Numbered from the stretch's first letter, positions 6,813 through 16,107 are shown. The stretch is 64,000 nt of DNA from Ureibacillus endophyticus (GCF_003628435.1 NZ_RBZN01000006.1:1-64000); one strand, 5' to 3'. Notes: generated from the sequence alone by a model not told the origin. Numbers and translations: made by a program.

Positions 6813-8832
6813 TGAACAGACGAAAGAAGAGCAATTTGAAACATTATCTGCTGAACAACAACAAGCACTCTTAGAAAAATACGACACCGAATCGAATACT
6901 CGGCAGTTAAAAGGTGTAGTACATTGGGCTATCTTTATACTTCTACTATGTTTTTCATTGTTTCAATTGTATACAGCAATCTTCGGGCAATATACGGCGC
7001 CAATCCAGCGAACGATTCACTTAGGATTTGCTTTAACTGCGATATTTTTATTATTCCCAGCTCGTAAAAGGGGACCAAAAACAAAAGTAGCCTTCTATGA
7101 TTATATTTTGGCTGTATTATCCGTCGTAGTAGGGTCATATTGGACGATAAACTACGATCGTTTAGTAAAAAGTTTAGGTACAATTTCTGATATGGACTTT
7201 TATGTAGGTTTAATTGCAGTCTTATTAGTTTTAGAAGCCGCTAGACGTGCAGTTGGCTTACCAATAATGATAATAGCTTCATTCTTCTTAATCTATGCAT
7301 TTTACGGTCCATATTTCCCAGATTTTTTAGCCCATCGTGGTCAATCGATAGAAAATATTGTTAATTTAATGTTTTACACAACAGATGGTATTTTAGGAAC
7401 ACCAATTAGTGTATCTGCCACATATATATTTGTGTTTTTATTATTTGGTGCCTTTTTAGTGAAGACGGGTGTGGGACAATACTTTAACGATTTAGCTGTT
7501 GCAGTTGCTGGAAAGCTTGTTGGTGGTCCAGCGAAAGTTGCCATTTTCTCTTCAGCTTTACAAGGTACTATATCCGGAAGCTCTGTTGCAAACGTTGTTA
7601 CATCTGGTTCATATACAATACCTATGATGAAAAAATTAGGTTATAAGAAAGAATTTGCAGGGGCAGTAGAAGCAGCCGCATCAACAGGCGGACAATTAAT
7701 GCCACCGATAATGGGGGCCGCAGCATTCTTAATGGTCGAATTTATTGGGCGCGGTATTACCTATTGGGATATTGCAAAAGCAGCAGCAATTCCAGCACTC
7801 TTATATTTTACAGGTATTTGGATTATGACACACTTTGAAGCAAAGCGATTAGGTTTACGTGGACTGACTGATGAGGAATTACCAAATCGTAGAGAAGTGT
7901 TTAAAAAGATTTATTTATTATTCCCTATTGTATTAATTATCGTGTTAATGCTAGTTGGGGTACCTGTAATGCACGCTGCTCTTTATGGAATTGTTTCTTG
8001 TATTATCGTAGGGGCAATTAATAAAGATACACGCCTTGGGTTTAAAGATGTTATTGAAGCGCTAGTTGATGGTGCACGAACTGCATTAGCGGTAGCAGCA
8101 GCAACAGCCTGTGCAGGTATTATCGTAGGCGTAGTTGTGAAAACAGGTCTAGGTTTAAGTTTAGCTAATAGTTTAGTAGATTTAGCAGGCGGCAATATTT
8201 TATTAACGTTAGTTTTTGTAATGATTGCTTCATTGATACTTGGTATGGGTGCACCAACGACAGCTAACTATGTTATTACATCGACAATAGCAGCTCCAGC
8301 AATTATTACATTATTAGCTCCGGATATCGTATCTCAGGAATTAATTCCAATTACAGTATTATTATCAGCACATTTCTTTGTTTTCTATTTTGGTATCATT
8401 GCAGATATCACACCACCAGTTGCCCTTGCGGCGTTTGCAGCATCTGGAATATCAGGTGGAGATCCAATTAAAACGGGAGTTAACTCTGCTAAGTTAGCGA
8501 TAGCTGCTTTTATTATTCCATATATGATTGTCTTTTCTCCAGCTCTGTTGATGATTGATGTAACCATCTTACAAATACTTTGGGTCGTGGTTACAGCAAT
8601 TATGGGTATGATAGCAATCGGTTCAGCCGTAATTGGATACTGGTATAGGAAGTTGTTATGGTTTGAACGTTTAGTTTTACTTGCAGCTGGTTTAGCAATG
8701 ATTTATCCAGAGTCACTATCTGATATTACAGGATTAATCGTCTTCGGAATTATGTTTATCGTTCAATTTTTAACGAAACATAAAGGTGAAAATGGCCAGA
8801 GAGAAACAAAGTTAGATGCAACTGCAAAATAA
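6799..8832 (+). CDS. TRAP transporter fused permease (DctQM-type)
   Basis: 677-aa polytopic membrane protein. A cytoplasmic N-terminus (about 1-40) precedes a DctQ-like four-helix part (about 45-190) and a DctM-like part with repeated membrane segments and the conserved SGSSVANVVTSG and GMGAPTTANYVI loops. It is the sodium-coupled translocation unit for the TAXI binding protein. The start overlaps DUF1850. The terminator at 8840-8869 closes the operon. Confidence 0.93.
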   Translation: MVKHNEQTKEEQFETLSAEQQQALLEKYDTESNTRQLKGVVHWAIFILLLCFSLFQLYTAIFGQYTAPIQRTIHLGFALTAIFLLFPARKRGPKTKVAFYDYILAVLSVVVGSYWTINYDRLVKSLGTISDMDFYVGLIAVLLVLEAARRAVGLPIMIIASFFLIYAFYGPYFPDFLAHRGQSIENIVNLMFYTTDGILGTPISVSATYIFVFLLFGAFLVKTGVGQYFNDLAVAVAGKLVGGPAKVAIFSSALQGTISGSSVANVVTSGSYTIPMMKKLGYKKEFAGAVEAAASTGGQLMPPIMGAAAFLMVEFIGRGITYWDIAKAAAIPALLYFTGIWIMTHFEAKRLGLRGLTDEELPNRREVFKKIYLLFPIVLIIVLMLVGVPVMHAALYGIVSCIIVGAINKDTRLGFKDVIEALVDGARTALAVAAATACAGIIVGVVVKTGLGLSLANSLVDLAGGNILLTLVFVMIASLILGMGAPTTANYVITSTIAAPAIITLLAPDIVSQELIPITVLLSAHFFVFYFGIIADITPPVALAAFAASGISGGDPIKTGVNSAKLAIAAFIIPYMIVFSPALLMIDVTILQILWVVVTAIMGMIAIGSAVIGYWYRKLLWFERLVLLAAGLAMIYPESLSDITGLIVFGIMFIVQFLTKHKGENGQRETKLDATAK

Positions 8833-8839
8833 ATTTTTT

Positions 8840-8869
8840 AGCTTGTACTTATCGTGCAAGCTTTTTTTA
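8840..8869 (+). terminator. Terminator of the TRAP operon
   Basis: AGCTTGTAC pairs (with a wobble) with GTGCAAGCT and is followed by a T-run. Confidence 0.85.
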
Positions 8870-9017
8870 TGCATAAAAATATTATTGCCAGAAACTATTC
8901 GATTATTGAGATATGTTTAATACTTTTTTTGCATATATAACAAATTTGTATTGTTTTCACTAATTAAAATGGGTAAGATATAAAATATCAGAAAATTCTA
9001 ACTAAGGGGTGTTTATT

Positions 9018-9164
9018 ATGACGAGTTTACTATTATCCAAGTTTGAAACGTATTTACTGGATGAAGAACAAGAGCAAGATAGTCGTGTGGAGTTAGAATT
9101 TGAAACTAAGGAACAATTAGTCGATATTGAAGAATATCCTCAAGGCTTTTTTTCAAGTTTATAA
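9018..9164 (+). CDS. 48-aa acidic protein of unknown function
   Basis: ATG preceded by AAGGGGTG at good spacing and followed by a clear terminator, so it is probably a real monocistronic gene. The product starts MTSLLLSKFETYLLDEEQE and has 13 acidic residues in 48. No signal peptide or membrane segment. I do not recognise a family. Confidence 0.6.
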   Translation: MTSLLLSKFETYLLDEEQEQDSRVELEFETKEQLVDIEEYPQGFFSSL

Positions 9165-9172
9165 TAACTTAT

Positions 9173-9209
9173 AACGACAAAACCCATAATGGAGTTTGTC
9201 GTTTTTTTT
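9173..9209 (+). terminator. Terminator after the 48-aa gene
   Basis: AACGACAAAAC pairs with GTTTGTCGTT (one bulge) and is followed by eight Ts. Confidence 0.85.
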
Positions 9210-9214
9210 ATCTA

Positions 9215-9262
9215 TTGACAAACATGATAAAAATATGTTAAATTTATTTCGAATTCAAGATA
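9215..9262 (+). promoter_or_regulatory. Promoter and first MhqR-like operator
   Basis: TTGACA (9215-9220), 17-bp spacer, TTAAAT (9238-9243). Immediately downstream, over the expected start, lies the imperfect palindrome TATTTCGAATTCAAGATA (9245-9262). It matches the palindrome at 9343-9360 in 16 of 18 positions. A bound repressor here would block transcription initiation. Confidence 0.75.
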
Positions 9263-9342
9263 ACTGAATTCAAGTGAATGTTTTTTTTGAAGGTATTCGC
9301 CAAAAAAATAATTTTAATTTCGGATAAATTTTTTTAAATATA

Positions 9343-9360
9343 TATCTCGAATTCGAGATA
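9343..9360 (+). promoter_or_regulatory. Second, perfect MhqR-like operator
   Basis: TATCTCGAATTCGAGATA is a perfect 18-bp palindrome just upstream of the ribosome binding site. It agrees with the operator I recall for B. subtilis MhqR, a MarR-type repressor that responds to hydroquinones. The genes downstream are MhqR-regulon types. No mhqR gene is in this window. Confidence 0.8.
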
Positions 9361-9378
9361 AAAATGGAGGAGAATAAA

Positions 9379-10362
9379 ATGAAAGAATTAAAAGGTATTC
9401 ATCATGTTACAGCCATTACTAGCAGTGCTGAAAAGATATATGAATTTTTCACATATGTATTAGGTTTACGTTTAGTGAAGAAAACTATAAATCAGGATGA
9501 TATTAAAACATACCATTTATATTTCACCGATGATGTGGGGAGCCCGGGTACAGATATGACGTTTTTTGATTTTCCAGGCATTCCAAAAGGTGTTCATGGA
9601 ACGAATGAGATATCAAAAACATCCTTTCGTGTACCAAATGATGAAGCGTTAGAGTATTGGGTTAAGCGATTTGATAAATATGAAGTAAAACATCAAGGAA
9701 TCCAACAACAGTTTGGGAAAAAGATTTTACGGTTTGTAGATTTTGACGATCAAGCTTATCAACTTATTTCAGATGAAGCAAACAAGGGAGTAGAATCTGG
9801 CACACCATGGAAAAAGGGACCAATTCCATTAGAATTCGCGATTACCGGACTTGGACCAATTCATGTGCGAACATCATATTTTGATTATTTTAAAGAAGTA
9901 CTCGAGAAAGTGTTCGTGATGCGTGAAGTTGCACAAGAAAATGCATTTCATCTATTCGAAATGGGTGAAGGTGGAAATGGTGCTCAAGTAATTGTTGAGT
10001 ATAATACAGTTCTTCCTCAAGCAAGTCAAGGTTATGGTTCTGTCCATCATACTGCATTCAGAGTAGATAATCGTGAAGACTTAGAAGCTTGGAAACAACG
10101 TCTACACAACTTTAAATTACCAAACTCAGGTTATGTTGAGCGTTACTATTTTGGCTCGCTATACACAAATGTTGCTCCTTCTATCCTTTTTGAGTTAGCT
10201 ACAGATGGACCTGGATTTATGGGCGATGAACCATACGAAACTCTTGGAGAAAAGTTGTCCCTTCCTCCATTTTTTGAAGAGAAACGTGACCAAATTGAAA
10301 AGCTAGTGCGCCCAATTGATACAGTTCGTAGCACTAAACATTTCGAAAAAGAGTATTTTTAA
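9379..10362 (+). CDS. Ring-cleaving dioxygenase, VOC/glyoxalase family (MhqA/E/O-like)
   Basis: 327-aa protein with two VOC modules. Likely metal ligands are His in GIHHVTAI near the N-terminus, His in SVHHTAFRV and Glu in LFELATDGPGF. Relatives MhqA/MhqE/MhqO in B. subtilis are hydroquinone/catechol-inducible putative extradiol dioxygenases. I chose ATG 9379 because the ATG at 9364 overlaps the GGAGGAG that serves as ribosome binding site. First gene of a five-gene operon behind two MhqR-like operators. Which Mhq paralogue it corresponds to is not certain. Confidence 0.9.
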   Translation: MKELKGIHHVTAITSSAEKIYEFFTYVLGLRLVKKTINQDDIKTYHLYFTDDVGSPGTDMTFFDFPGIPKGVHGTNEISKTSFRVPNDEALEYWVKRFDKYEVKHQGIQQQFGKKILRFVDFDDQAYQLISDEANKGVESGTPWKKGPIPLEFAITGLGPIHVRTSYFDYFKEVLEKVFVMREVAQENAFHLFEMGEGGNGAQVIVEYNTVLPQASQGYGSVHHTAFRVDNREDLEAWKQRLHNFKLPNSGYVERYYFGSLYTNVAPSILFELATDGPGFMGDEPYETLGEKLSLPPFFEEKRDQIEKLVRPIDTVRSTKHFEKEYF

Positions 10363-10430
10363 GGAGGTGAATAATAGAAATGGGATTTTTAGATAAACTA
10401 TTTGGTAATGACCATAAGGAGGAACAAACA

Positions 10431-10973
10431 ATGACAAATTTAAATATCGGAATTATTTTAGGATCAACTCGTGAAGGACGTGTAAGCCCTCAAGTAGGTG
10501 CATGGGTAAAAGAACTTGCTGAAAAACGCGGAGACGCAAACTATACAATTATTGATATTGCTGATTATAAACTACCATTCTTAGGTGAACCAGGTGGAGA
10601 TACTTCAGGTGTTGCTGCTTGGTCAGAAGCGGTTGCAAAACAAGATGGATTCATCTTTATCGTTCAAGAATACAACCACTCTATTACTGGTGCTCTTAAA
10701 AACGCTTTAGACTTTTTACGTGAAGAATGGAATAACAAAGCGGCAGGTATTGTATCTTACGGATCAGTTGGTGGGGCACGTGCAGCAGAACATCTACGTG
10801 GAATTTTAGGTGAATTATTAGTTGCTGACGTTCGTGTTCACCCTGCATTATCACTATTCACAGACTTTGAAAACGGTACAGACTTCAAACCGAAAGATGT
10901 GCAAGCAGATTCAGTAAATCAAATGTTGGATCAATTAATTCCTTGGGCTACGGCTTTAAAGACAATACGTTAA
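10431..10973 (+). CDS. NAD(P)H-dependent FMN reductase/azoreductase family
   Basis: 180-aa flavodoxin-like protein: the phosphate-binding loop GSTREGRVSP near the N-terminus, then QEYNHSITGALKNALDFL and SYGSVGGARAAEHLR, typical of NADPH-dependent FMN reductases (SsuE/ChrR-like). It would reduce quinones or azo compounds by two electrons, fitting the operon. ATG 10431 follows AAGGAGG. A second in-frame ATG at 10380, also with its own AAGGAGGTGA, would add 17 residues (MGFLDKLFGNDHKEEQT), so two forms may be made. Confidence 0.9.
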   Translation: MTNLNIGIILGSTREGRVSPQVGAWVKELAEKRGDANYTIIDIADYKLPFLGEPGGDTSGVAAWSEAVAKQDGFIFIVQEYNHSITGALKNALDFLREEWNNKAAGIVSYGSVGGARAAEHLRGILGELLVADVRVHPALSLFTDFENGTDFKPKDVQADSVNQMLDQLIPWATALKTIR

Positions 10974-10983
10974 TAAATACTTA

Positions 10984-11015
10984 GCAACATGTGCAATCGT
11001 AAATGCACATGTTGC
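10984..11015 (+). repeat. Intercistronic hairpin within the mhq-like operon
   Basis: A perfect 12-bp stem, GCAACATGTGCA (10984-10995) with TGCACATGTTGC (11004-11015), 8-base loop. No T-run follows, so it is more likely an mRNA-processing or stabilising hairpin than a terminator. Confidence 0.7.
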
Positions 11016-11100
11016 CTCTTACATAAAGATTGAGCAAATCATTTAAAGAAGTTGAAAGATGTGCTGAGTCGTTATGAAGGAAGAAATTGAGGTGCGAAAA

Positions 11101-12042
11101 ATGGTAAATATCGCTGGACATCATCATATTTCAATGATTACGAAAAACATTAAAGTAAACAATGAATTCTATCAAACTATACTTGGATTGCGAAGAGTAA
11201 AAGTCTCTGTAAATCAAGACGATCCCTCCATGTATCACCTGTTTTATGGAGATTTAATAGGAAGTCCAGGAACAGGCTTAACTTTCTTTGAAATGCCACT
11301 TGTCGGAAGAACGCACCGTGGTACAAACGCCATTACTCAAATTGGTTTATTAGTATCTTCCTATGAAAGCCTTGTCTACTGGAAAAAACGTTTTACGCAA
11401 CTAGGTGTTAAACATGGGGAAATTACAACATATGCAGAGATGGAGGCATTACATTTTGAAGATCCAGACGGCTTAAGGTTAGTTTTATTAAATCATAATG
11501 GTAAACCAATCCCACAGCATTGGACTGAATGGAACCATTCGAATGTACCATCCGAGCATCGAATATTAGGTATGGGAAATGTAGAAATCACGGTTCAATC
11601 TTTAGAGAATCTATCAAGTATGTTACAGAATATTTTTGATTACACACTTGTTTCAAAATCTAGTCACCAAGCAATTCTTCAATCCGTTAAAGGGCAAGTA
11701 TTTGGGGGAATTGTTATCGTTCAACAAGATGGACCAAAAGAAAGACCTGGTCGAGGAAGTGTACATCATTTAGCATTGCGTGTGGAAGATAAAGAACAAT
11801 TACGATTTTGGGAAAAGAGAATTAAAGACTTTGGCTATAAAATTATGAACCTGACTGATCGCTACTATTTTGAAAGTTTATACTTTAAAGAAAAAAACGG
11901 CATTATTTTTGAATTGGCTACAGATGGTCCAGGATTTACAGTTGATACACCAATTGAAGAGCTTGGTAAAAAATTAGATTTGCCACCTTTTTTAGAACCA
12001 AAGCGAGCTGAAATTGAAGCGAAGTTAGGACCAATAGAATAA
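11101..12042 (+). CDS. Ring-cleaving dioxygenase, VOC family (MhqE-like)
   Basis: 313-aa two-module VOC protein; probable metal ligands in GHHHISMI, SVHHLALRV and IFELATDGPGF. NQDDPSMYHLFYGD is the stretch I associate with B. subtilis MhqE, whose gene lies beside mhqD there as in this operon. ATG 11101 is preceded by GAGGTG; ATG 11074 lacks a site. It presumably opens quinol rings in the cytoplasm. Confidence 0.88.
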   Translation: MVNIAGHHHISMITKNIKVNNEFYQTILGLRRVKVSVNQDDPSMYHLFYGDLIGSPGTGLTFFEMPLVGRTHRGTNAITQIGLLVSSYESLVYWKKRFTQLGVKHGEITTYAEMEALHFEDPDGLRLVLLNHNGKPIPQHWTEWNHSNVPSEHRILGMGNVEITVQSLENLSSMLQNIFDYTLVSKSSHQAILQSVKGQVFGGIVIVQQDGPKERPGRGSVHHLALRVEDKEQLRFWEKRIKDFGYKIMNLTDRYYFESLYFKEKNGIIFELATDGPGFTVDTPIEELGKKLDLPPFLEPKRAEIEAKLGPIE

Positions 12043-12060
12043 ACGTGAGGGGAAATGAAA

Positions 12061-12999
12061 ATGAAAAAACATACAACGGGGATACATCACATTACTGCTA
12101 TTGTAGGACATCCTCAAGAAAATATTGATTTTTATGCAGGAGTTCTTGGATTACGACTAGTTAAACAAACGGTTAATTTCGATGACCCAGGCACTTATCA
12201 CCTTTATTTCGGAGAAGAAAATGGAAAACCAGGTACTATCATCACCTTCTTCCCTTGGCCAAATGCTTATCAAGGAAGAATTGGCGATGGGCAAGTGGGA
12301 GTTACAACATATGTAGTTCCCGTTGGCGCGATGGATTTTTGGAAAGAACGTTTAACAAAATTTAATATCAGCTATTCCGAAACAGTTCGATTTGGTGAAA
12401 CCTTTTTACAATTTGATGACCCACATGGATTACACTTAGAACTTGTTGAACGTGTAAATGGTGAAGACAATGGTTGGACATTCGGAGGAGTGACAAAGGA
12501 AGTTGCTATTAAAGGTTTTGGCGGTGCAATACTTTATTCATGTCGTCCTGAAGAAACAGCAGAGACTTTAGTAGAGCTAATGGGTTTAGAGGTAGTTGGT
12601 CAAGAAGGTGACTATAAACGTTTTAGAGCAACAGCAGACATAGGGAATATTATTGATTTAAAGATGACAACGGGTGTTCGTGGTAGGATTGGCGTTGGAA
12701 CAGTTCATCATATTGCTTGGCGAGCAAACGATAATCAAGATCATATTGAATGGCAACAATACGCAATGGATTTAGGTCAACATGTAACAGAAGTAAAGGA
12801 TCGGAATTACTTTAACTCGATCTATTTCCGTGAATCTGGAGAAATATTATTTGAAATTGCCACAGACTCACCAGGCTTTGCACATGATGAAACGCCTGAA
12901 ACAATGGGAAGTGAATTAAAGTTACCTGCACAATATGAGCATTTACGTGAAAGGTTAAGAGAATCATTAATCCCAATCGAAGTTCGCCATTTAGATTAA
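12061..12999 (+). CDS. Ring-cleaving dioxygenase, VOC family (MhqO/MhqA-like)
   Basis: 312-aa VOC protein; motifs TGIHHITAIVG, TVNFDDPGTYHLYFG, TVHHIAWR and LFEIATDSPGF give the His/His/Glu ligand set. Third paralogue in this operon. ATG 12061 is 8 bases from GAGGGG; ATG 12055 is too close to it. Confidence 0.9.
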   Translation: MKKHTTGIHHITAIVGHPQENIDFYAGVLGLRLVKQTVNFDDPGTYHLYFGEENGKPGTIITFFPWPNAYQGRIGDGQVGVTTYVVPVGAMDFWKERLTKFNISYSETVRFGETFLQFDDPHGLHLELVERVNGEDNGWTFGGVTKEVAIKGFGGAILYSCRPEETAETLVELMGLEVVGQEGDYKRFRATADIGNIIDLKMTTGVRGRIGVGTVHHIAWRANDNQDHIEWQQYAMDLGQHVTEVKDRNYFNSIYFRESGEILFEIATDSPGFAHDETPETMGSELKLPAQYEHLRERLRESLIPIEVRHLD

Positions 13000-13023
13000 T
13001 AAAAAAAGTGAGGATGAAATCAA

Positions 13024-13626
13024 ATGCAACATATTTTTAAGCAGGGAACAGATCAAAATAAACCAGTACTTTTACTTTTACATGGAACTGGTGGCAATGA
13101 ACATAGTTTATTACAGTTGGCAGAAATAATAGACCCAACTGCTCCAGTGTTAAGTGTGAGAGGAAATGTATTAGAAAATGGAATGCCTCGTTTCTTCAAA
13201 AGACTTGCTGAAGGGATATTTGACGAGGAAGACTTAATTTTCCGAACAAATGAACTGAATACATTCTTAGATGAAGCTGCAATCAAGTACGAATTCAATC
13301 GGCAAAATATCATGGCGATTGGTTACTCAAACGGGGCTAATATTGCAGCAAGTTTACTATTCCATTATGAGACTGCAATAAAAGGTGCTATCTTACATCA
13401 TCCGATGGTACCAAGAAGAGGGATACAATTACCGAATTTAGCCGGAACTCATGTATTTATTGCAGCAGGTACAAATGATCCTATTTGCCCGCAACAAGAA
13501 TCTGTTGAATTACAGGCGTTACTAGAAGAAGCGAATGCATCGGTTGTAATGTATTGGGACAATCATGGACACCAGTTAACAATGGGCGAAGTGCAGGCAG
13601 CTAAAGAGTGGTATGAGCATTTATAA
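13024..13626 (+). CDS. mhqD: Carboxylesterase/phospholipase MhqD
   Basis: 200-aa alpha/beta hydrolase: LLLHGTGGNEHSLLQLA oxyanion region, nucleophile Ser in GYSNGANIA (about residue 103), Asp in AGTNDPICP and His in NHGHQLT. Nearly collinear with my recollection of B. subtilis MhqD, a 2-methylhydroquinone-inducible hydrolase presumed to process ring-cleavage products. Last gene of the operon, with the terminator at 13639-13665. Confidence 0.92.
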   Translation: MQHIFKQGTDQNKPVLLLLHGTGGNEHSLLQLAEIIDPTAPVLSVRGNVLENGMPRFFKRLAEGIFDEEDLIFRTNELNTFLDEAAIKYEFNRQNIMAIGYSNGANIAASLLFHYETAIKGAILHHPMVPRRGIQLPNLAGTHVFIAAGTNDPICPQQESVELQALLEEANASVVMYWDNHGHQLTMGEVQAAKEWYEHL

Positions 13627-13638
13627 AAATTTGACGAA

Positions 13639-13665
13639 AGGCTAATCGTTATGATTAGTCTTTTA
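13639..13665 (+). terminator. Terminator of the mhq-like operon
   Basis: GGCTAATC pairs with GATTAGTC around a 5-base loop and runs into TTTTAT. Confidence 0.75.
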
Positions 13666-13824
13666 TCCTTTTGGGAAAAAGCAAAAGATTAGTAAAAAAG
13701 AATGGCAAAATAAATCACTAGTATTCCTCCTTCTATAATTTAAGCTTGATAGGCGGAAGCTGTTAATATTTCTATCATTGTTATGTATAATAGAGAAAGA
13801 AATAAAAATTTGAGGTGCACTTAT

Positions 13825-14937
13825 ATGAGCCAAATAAAAACTTATGAAGAAGTCATCTATGGTTGGTTTGACTATTTTCATGAAAATCCAGAAGTTAGCT
13901 GGAAAGAATTTGAGACGACTAAAAAAATCGCTTCTATATTAGATGAATTAAAAGTTTCATATAAACTCTTTTCTGATGTTACTGGACTTGTTGCAGAAAT
14001 CGGTGAAGGAGAGGAAATAATAGCAGTAAGAGCTGATATCGATGCTCTATGGCAGGATGTAGATGGTATCATGAAGGCGAACCATTCCTGTGGCCATGAT
14101 GCAAATATTTCAATGGTTTTAGGTGCATTACTTCAATTAAAAGATTTACCACTAAAAAAACGTATTCGCTTTATTTTCCAACCTGCTGAGGAAACAGGTG
14201 GGGGAGCAATAGAAATGGTGAAACACGGTGTTGCTGATGGTGTTTCGCATTTATTCGGAATTCATTTAAGACCAATCGAAGAGCTTCCATTTGGAAAAGT
14301 TACTCCAGCAATTCACCATGGTGCCGCATTATTTTTAAATGGTACAATTCATGGAGTGGATGCCCATGGCGCAAGACCACATCAAGGTAAAAATGCAATT
14401 GATGTCATTGTTGCAATTCAGCAAATGCTTAAAAATATTTATATCAACCCATTTGAAGTATATAGTGCTAAATTAACGAAAGTGGTTGCAGACGGTGGAA
14501 GTACGAATATAATCCCGGGTAATGCAACATTTTCTATGGACGTTCGCGCACAGAAAAATGCGACATTGGATGAATTACAAAAGAGAATTGAAGAAGGCTT
14601 CAAGGCTATAATGAATATGTTCGGAACACAAATTCAATGGGATTGGATAGATAGAACTCCGGGTGCCGAAGTTTCAGAAGAAGCTGCGCATATTGTAGAA
14701 GCATCCATTATCGAGACTTTAGGAATTGAACACTTAGCAAAACCAATTTCTACTACTGGTAGTGACGATTTCCATTTCTATACAGTTTTAAAACCGGAAT
14801 TAAAAGCAGCAATGATTGGTATTGGTGCTGATTTAGCGCCAGGTCTTCATCATCCTAAAATGACGTTTAACAAAGAAGCGTTAATTACAGGTGCAAAAGT
14901 ATTAACAACAACATTAAAGAATGCAGCAAAAGGATAA
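13825..14937 (+). CDS. amhX: M20-family amidohydrolase, AmhX-like
   Basis: 370-aa zinc amidohydrolase. Metal-site motifs are NHSCGHDANIS, FQPAEETGGG, GIHLRP and the C-terminal LHHPKMTF. The dimerisation domain starts near DAHGARPHQGKNAID. Overall pattern fits B. subtilis AmhX, of the family that removes acyl groups from N-acyl amino acids or related amides. ATG 13825 follows GAGGTG; an earlier in-frame ATG (13783) has no site. It heads a likely operon with the epimerase and GNAT genes, suggesting salvage of modified amino acids or dipeptides. Confidence 0.85.
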   Translation: MSQIKTYEEVIYGWFDYFHENPEVSWKEFETTKKIASILDELKVSYKLFSDVTGLVAEIGEGEEIIAVRADIDALWQDVDGIMKANHSCGHDANISMVLGALLQLKDLPLKKRIRFIFQPAEETGGGAIEMVKHGVADGVSHLFGIHLRPIEELPFGKVTPAIHHGAALFLNGTIHGVDAHGARPHQGKNAIDVIVAIQQMLKNIYINPFEVYSAKLTKVVADGGSTNIIPGNATFSMDVRAQKNATLDELQKRIEEGFKAIMNMFGTQIQWDWIDRTPGAEVSEEAAHIVEASIIETLGIEHLAKPISTTGSDDFHFYTVLKPELKAAMIGIGADLAPGLHHPKMTFNKEALITGAKVLTTTLKNAAKG

Positions 14938-14982
14938 TAAAAAATACCTCAGTGTGAGACTAGAAAAGGATGTTATCGAATT

Positions 14983-16098
14983 ATGAAAATTAAACAAGTT
15001 GAAATCTTTGAAGTTAACTTGCCATTAATTAAGCCATTTATTATAAGCTATGCGACTTACCCACATATTCGATCAATAATCGTAAAACTAACTACAGAGT
15101 GTGGTGTTGTAGGATGGGGCGAATCAGTCCCAGACGAACATATTACTGGAGAAACACCGGAATCTACCTATGCCATGTTAAAAAATACATTGGCACCAGC
15201 AATTGTTGGACAAAACCCAATGGAATTTGAAAAAATCCATGAACTTATGGATAAAACGGTACACAGAGCACCTGCAGCAAAAGCTGCAATCGATATTGCA
15301 TGTTATGATATCGCAGGGAAAAAGTTAGGTGTACCAGTTTATCAATTACTTGGTGGACGGTATCATGAAAAATTCCCGGTTACACATGTACTAAGTATAG
15401 ATGAACCGGAGAAAATGGCTGATGAAGCTGAAGAAAAAATAAAAGAAGGATACCGTTCATTTAAAATGAAGGTTGGTCTAGATGTTGCAGGTGACGTGAA
15501 GCGTATTCAAGCTGTTCGCGATCGTGTTGGTGATGACATTGCAATTCGCGTAGACGTAAACCAAGGTTGGATCAACAGTGCAAACACACTTCAAGCATTA
15601 CGCAAACTAGAATCTCTTGATTTAGATTGGTTAGAACAGCCAGTAGTGCAAGATGATATCGATGCAATGGTAGAGATAAAGTCTAAAACATCTGTACCAC
15701 AAATGATTGATGAAGGCATCCGTGATATGTATGATCTACGTCAAATTATTGCAAAACGCGCGGCTGATAAAATCAATATCAAGCTTATGAAATGTGGCGG
15801 AATTTATCCTGCTATGAAGTTAGCGCATATGGCGGAAATGGCCGGTATTGAATGTCAAATTGGTTCAATGGTGGAATCTTCAATCGGTTCAGCGGCAGGA
15901 TTCCATGTAGCCTTTTCTAAAAAAATTATTAAGAGTGTTGAATTAACAGGTCCTGTGAAATTTACGAAAGATATTGGGGATTTAAAAGAAAGTTACATCA
16001 TTCCTTATATTCAATTAAACGAAAAACCTGGTTTAGGTCTTAGCATAGATGAAACAATTCTTGCAGAGCTTACCCAAAATTCAGAGATAGTGGAGTAG
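14983..16098 (+). CDS. Enolase-superfamily dipeptide epimerase (YkfB-like)
   Basis: 371-aa enolase-superfamily protein with catalytic KxK at Lys161-Met-Lys163, metal ligands Asp191, Glu218 and Asp243, and second-side Lys267 (KINIKLMKCGG). This residue set is that of the muconate-lactonising subgroup that includes L-Ala-D/L-Glu epimerases. Such enzymes epimerise dipeptides from peptidoglycan or proteins; the exact specificity cannot be read from sequence. It lies 45 bases after amhX and is followed without a gap by the GNAT gene. Confidence 0.87.
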   Translation: MKIKQVEIFEVNLPLIKPFIISYATYPHIRSIIVKLTTECGVVGWGESVPDEHITGETPESTYAMLKNTLAPAIVGQNPMEFEKIHELMDKTVHRAPAAKAAIDIACYDIAGKKLGVPVYQLLGGRYHEKFPVTHVLSIDEPEKMADEAEEKIKEGYRSFKMKVGLDVAGDVKRIQAVRDRVGDDIAIRVDVNQGWINSANTLQALRKLESLDLDWLEQPVVQDDIDAMVEIKSKTSVPQMIDEGIRDMYDLRQIIAKRAADKINIKLMKCGGIYPAMKLAHMAEMAGIECQIGSMVESSIGSAAGFHVAFSKKIIKSVELTGPVKFTKDIGDLKESYIIPYIQLNEKPGLGLSIDETILAELTQNSEIVE

Positions 16099-16107
16099 GT
16101 GAGAATT

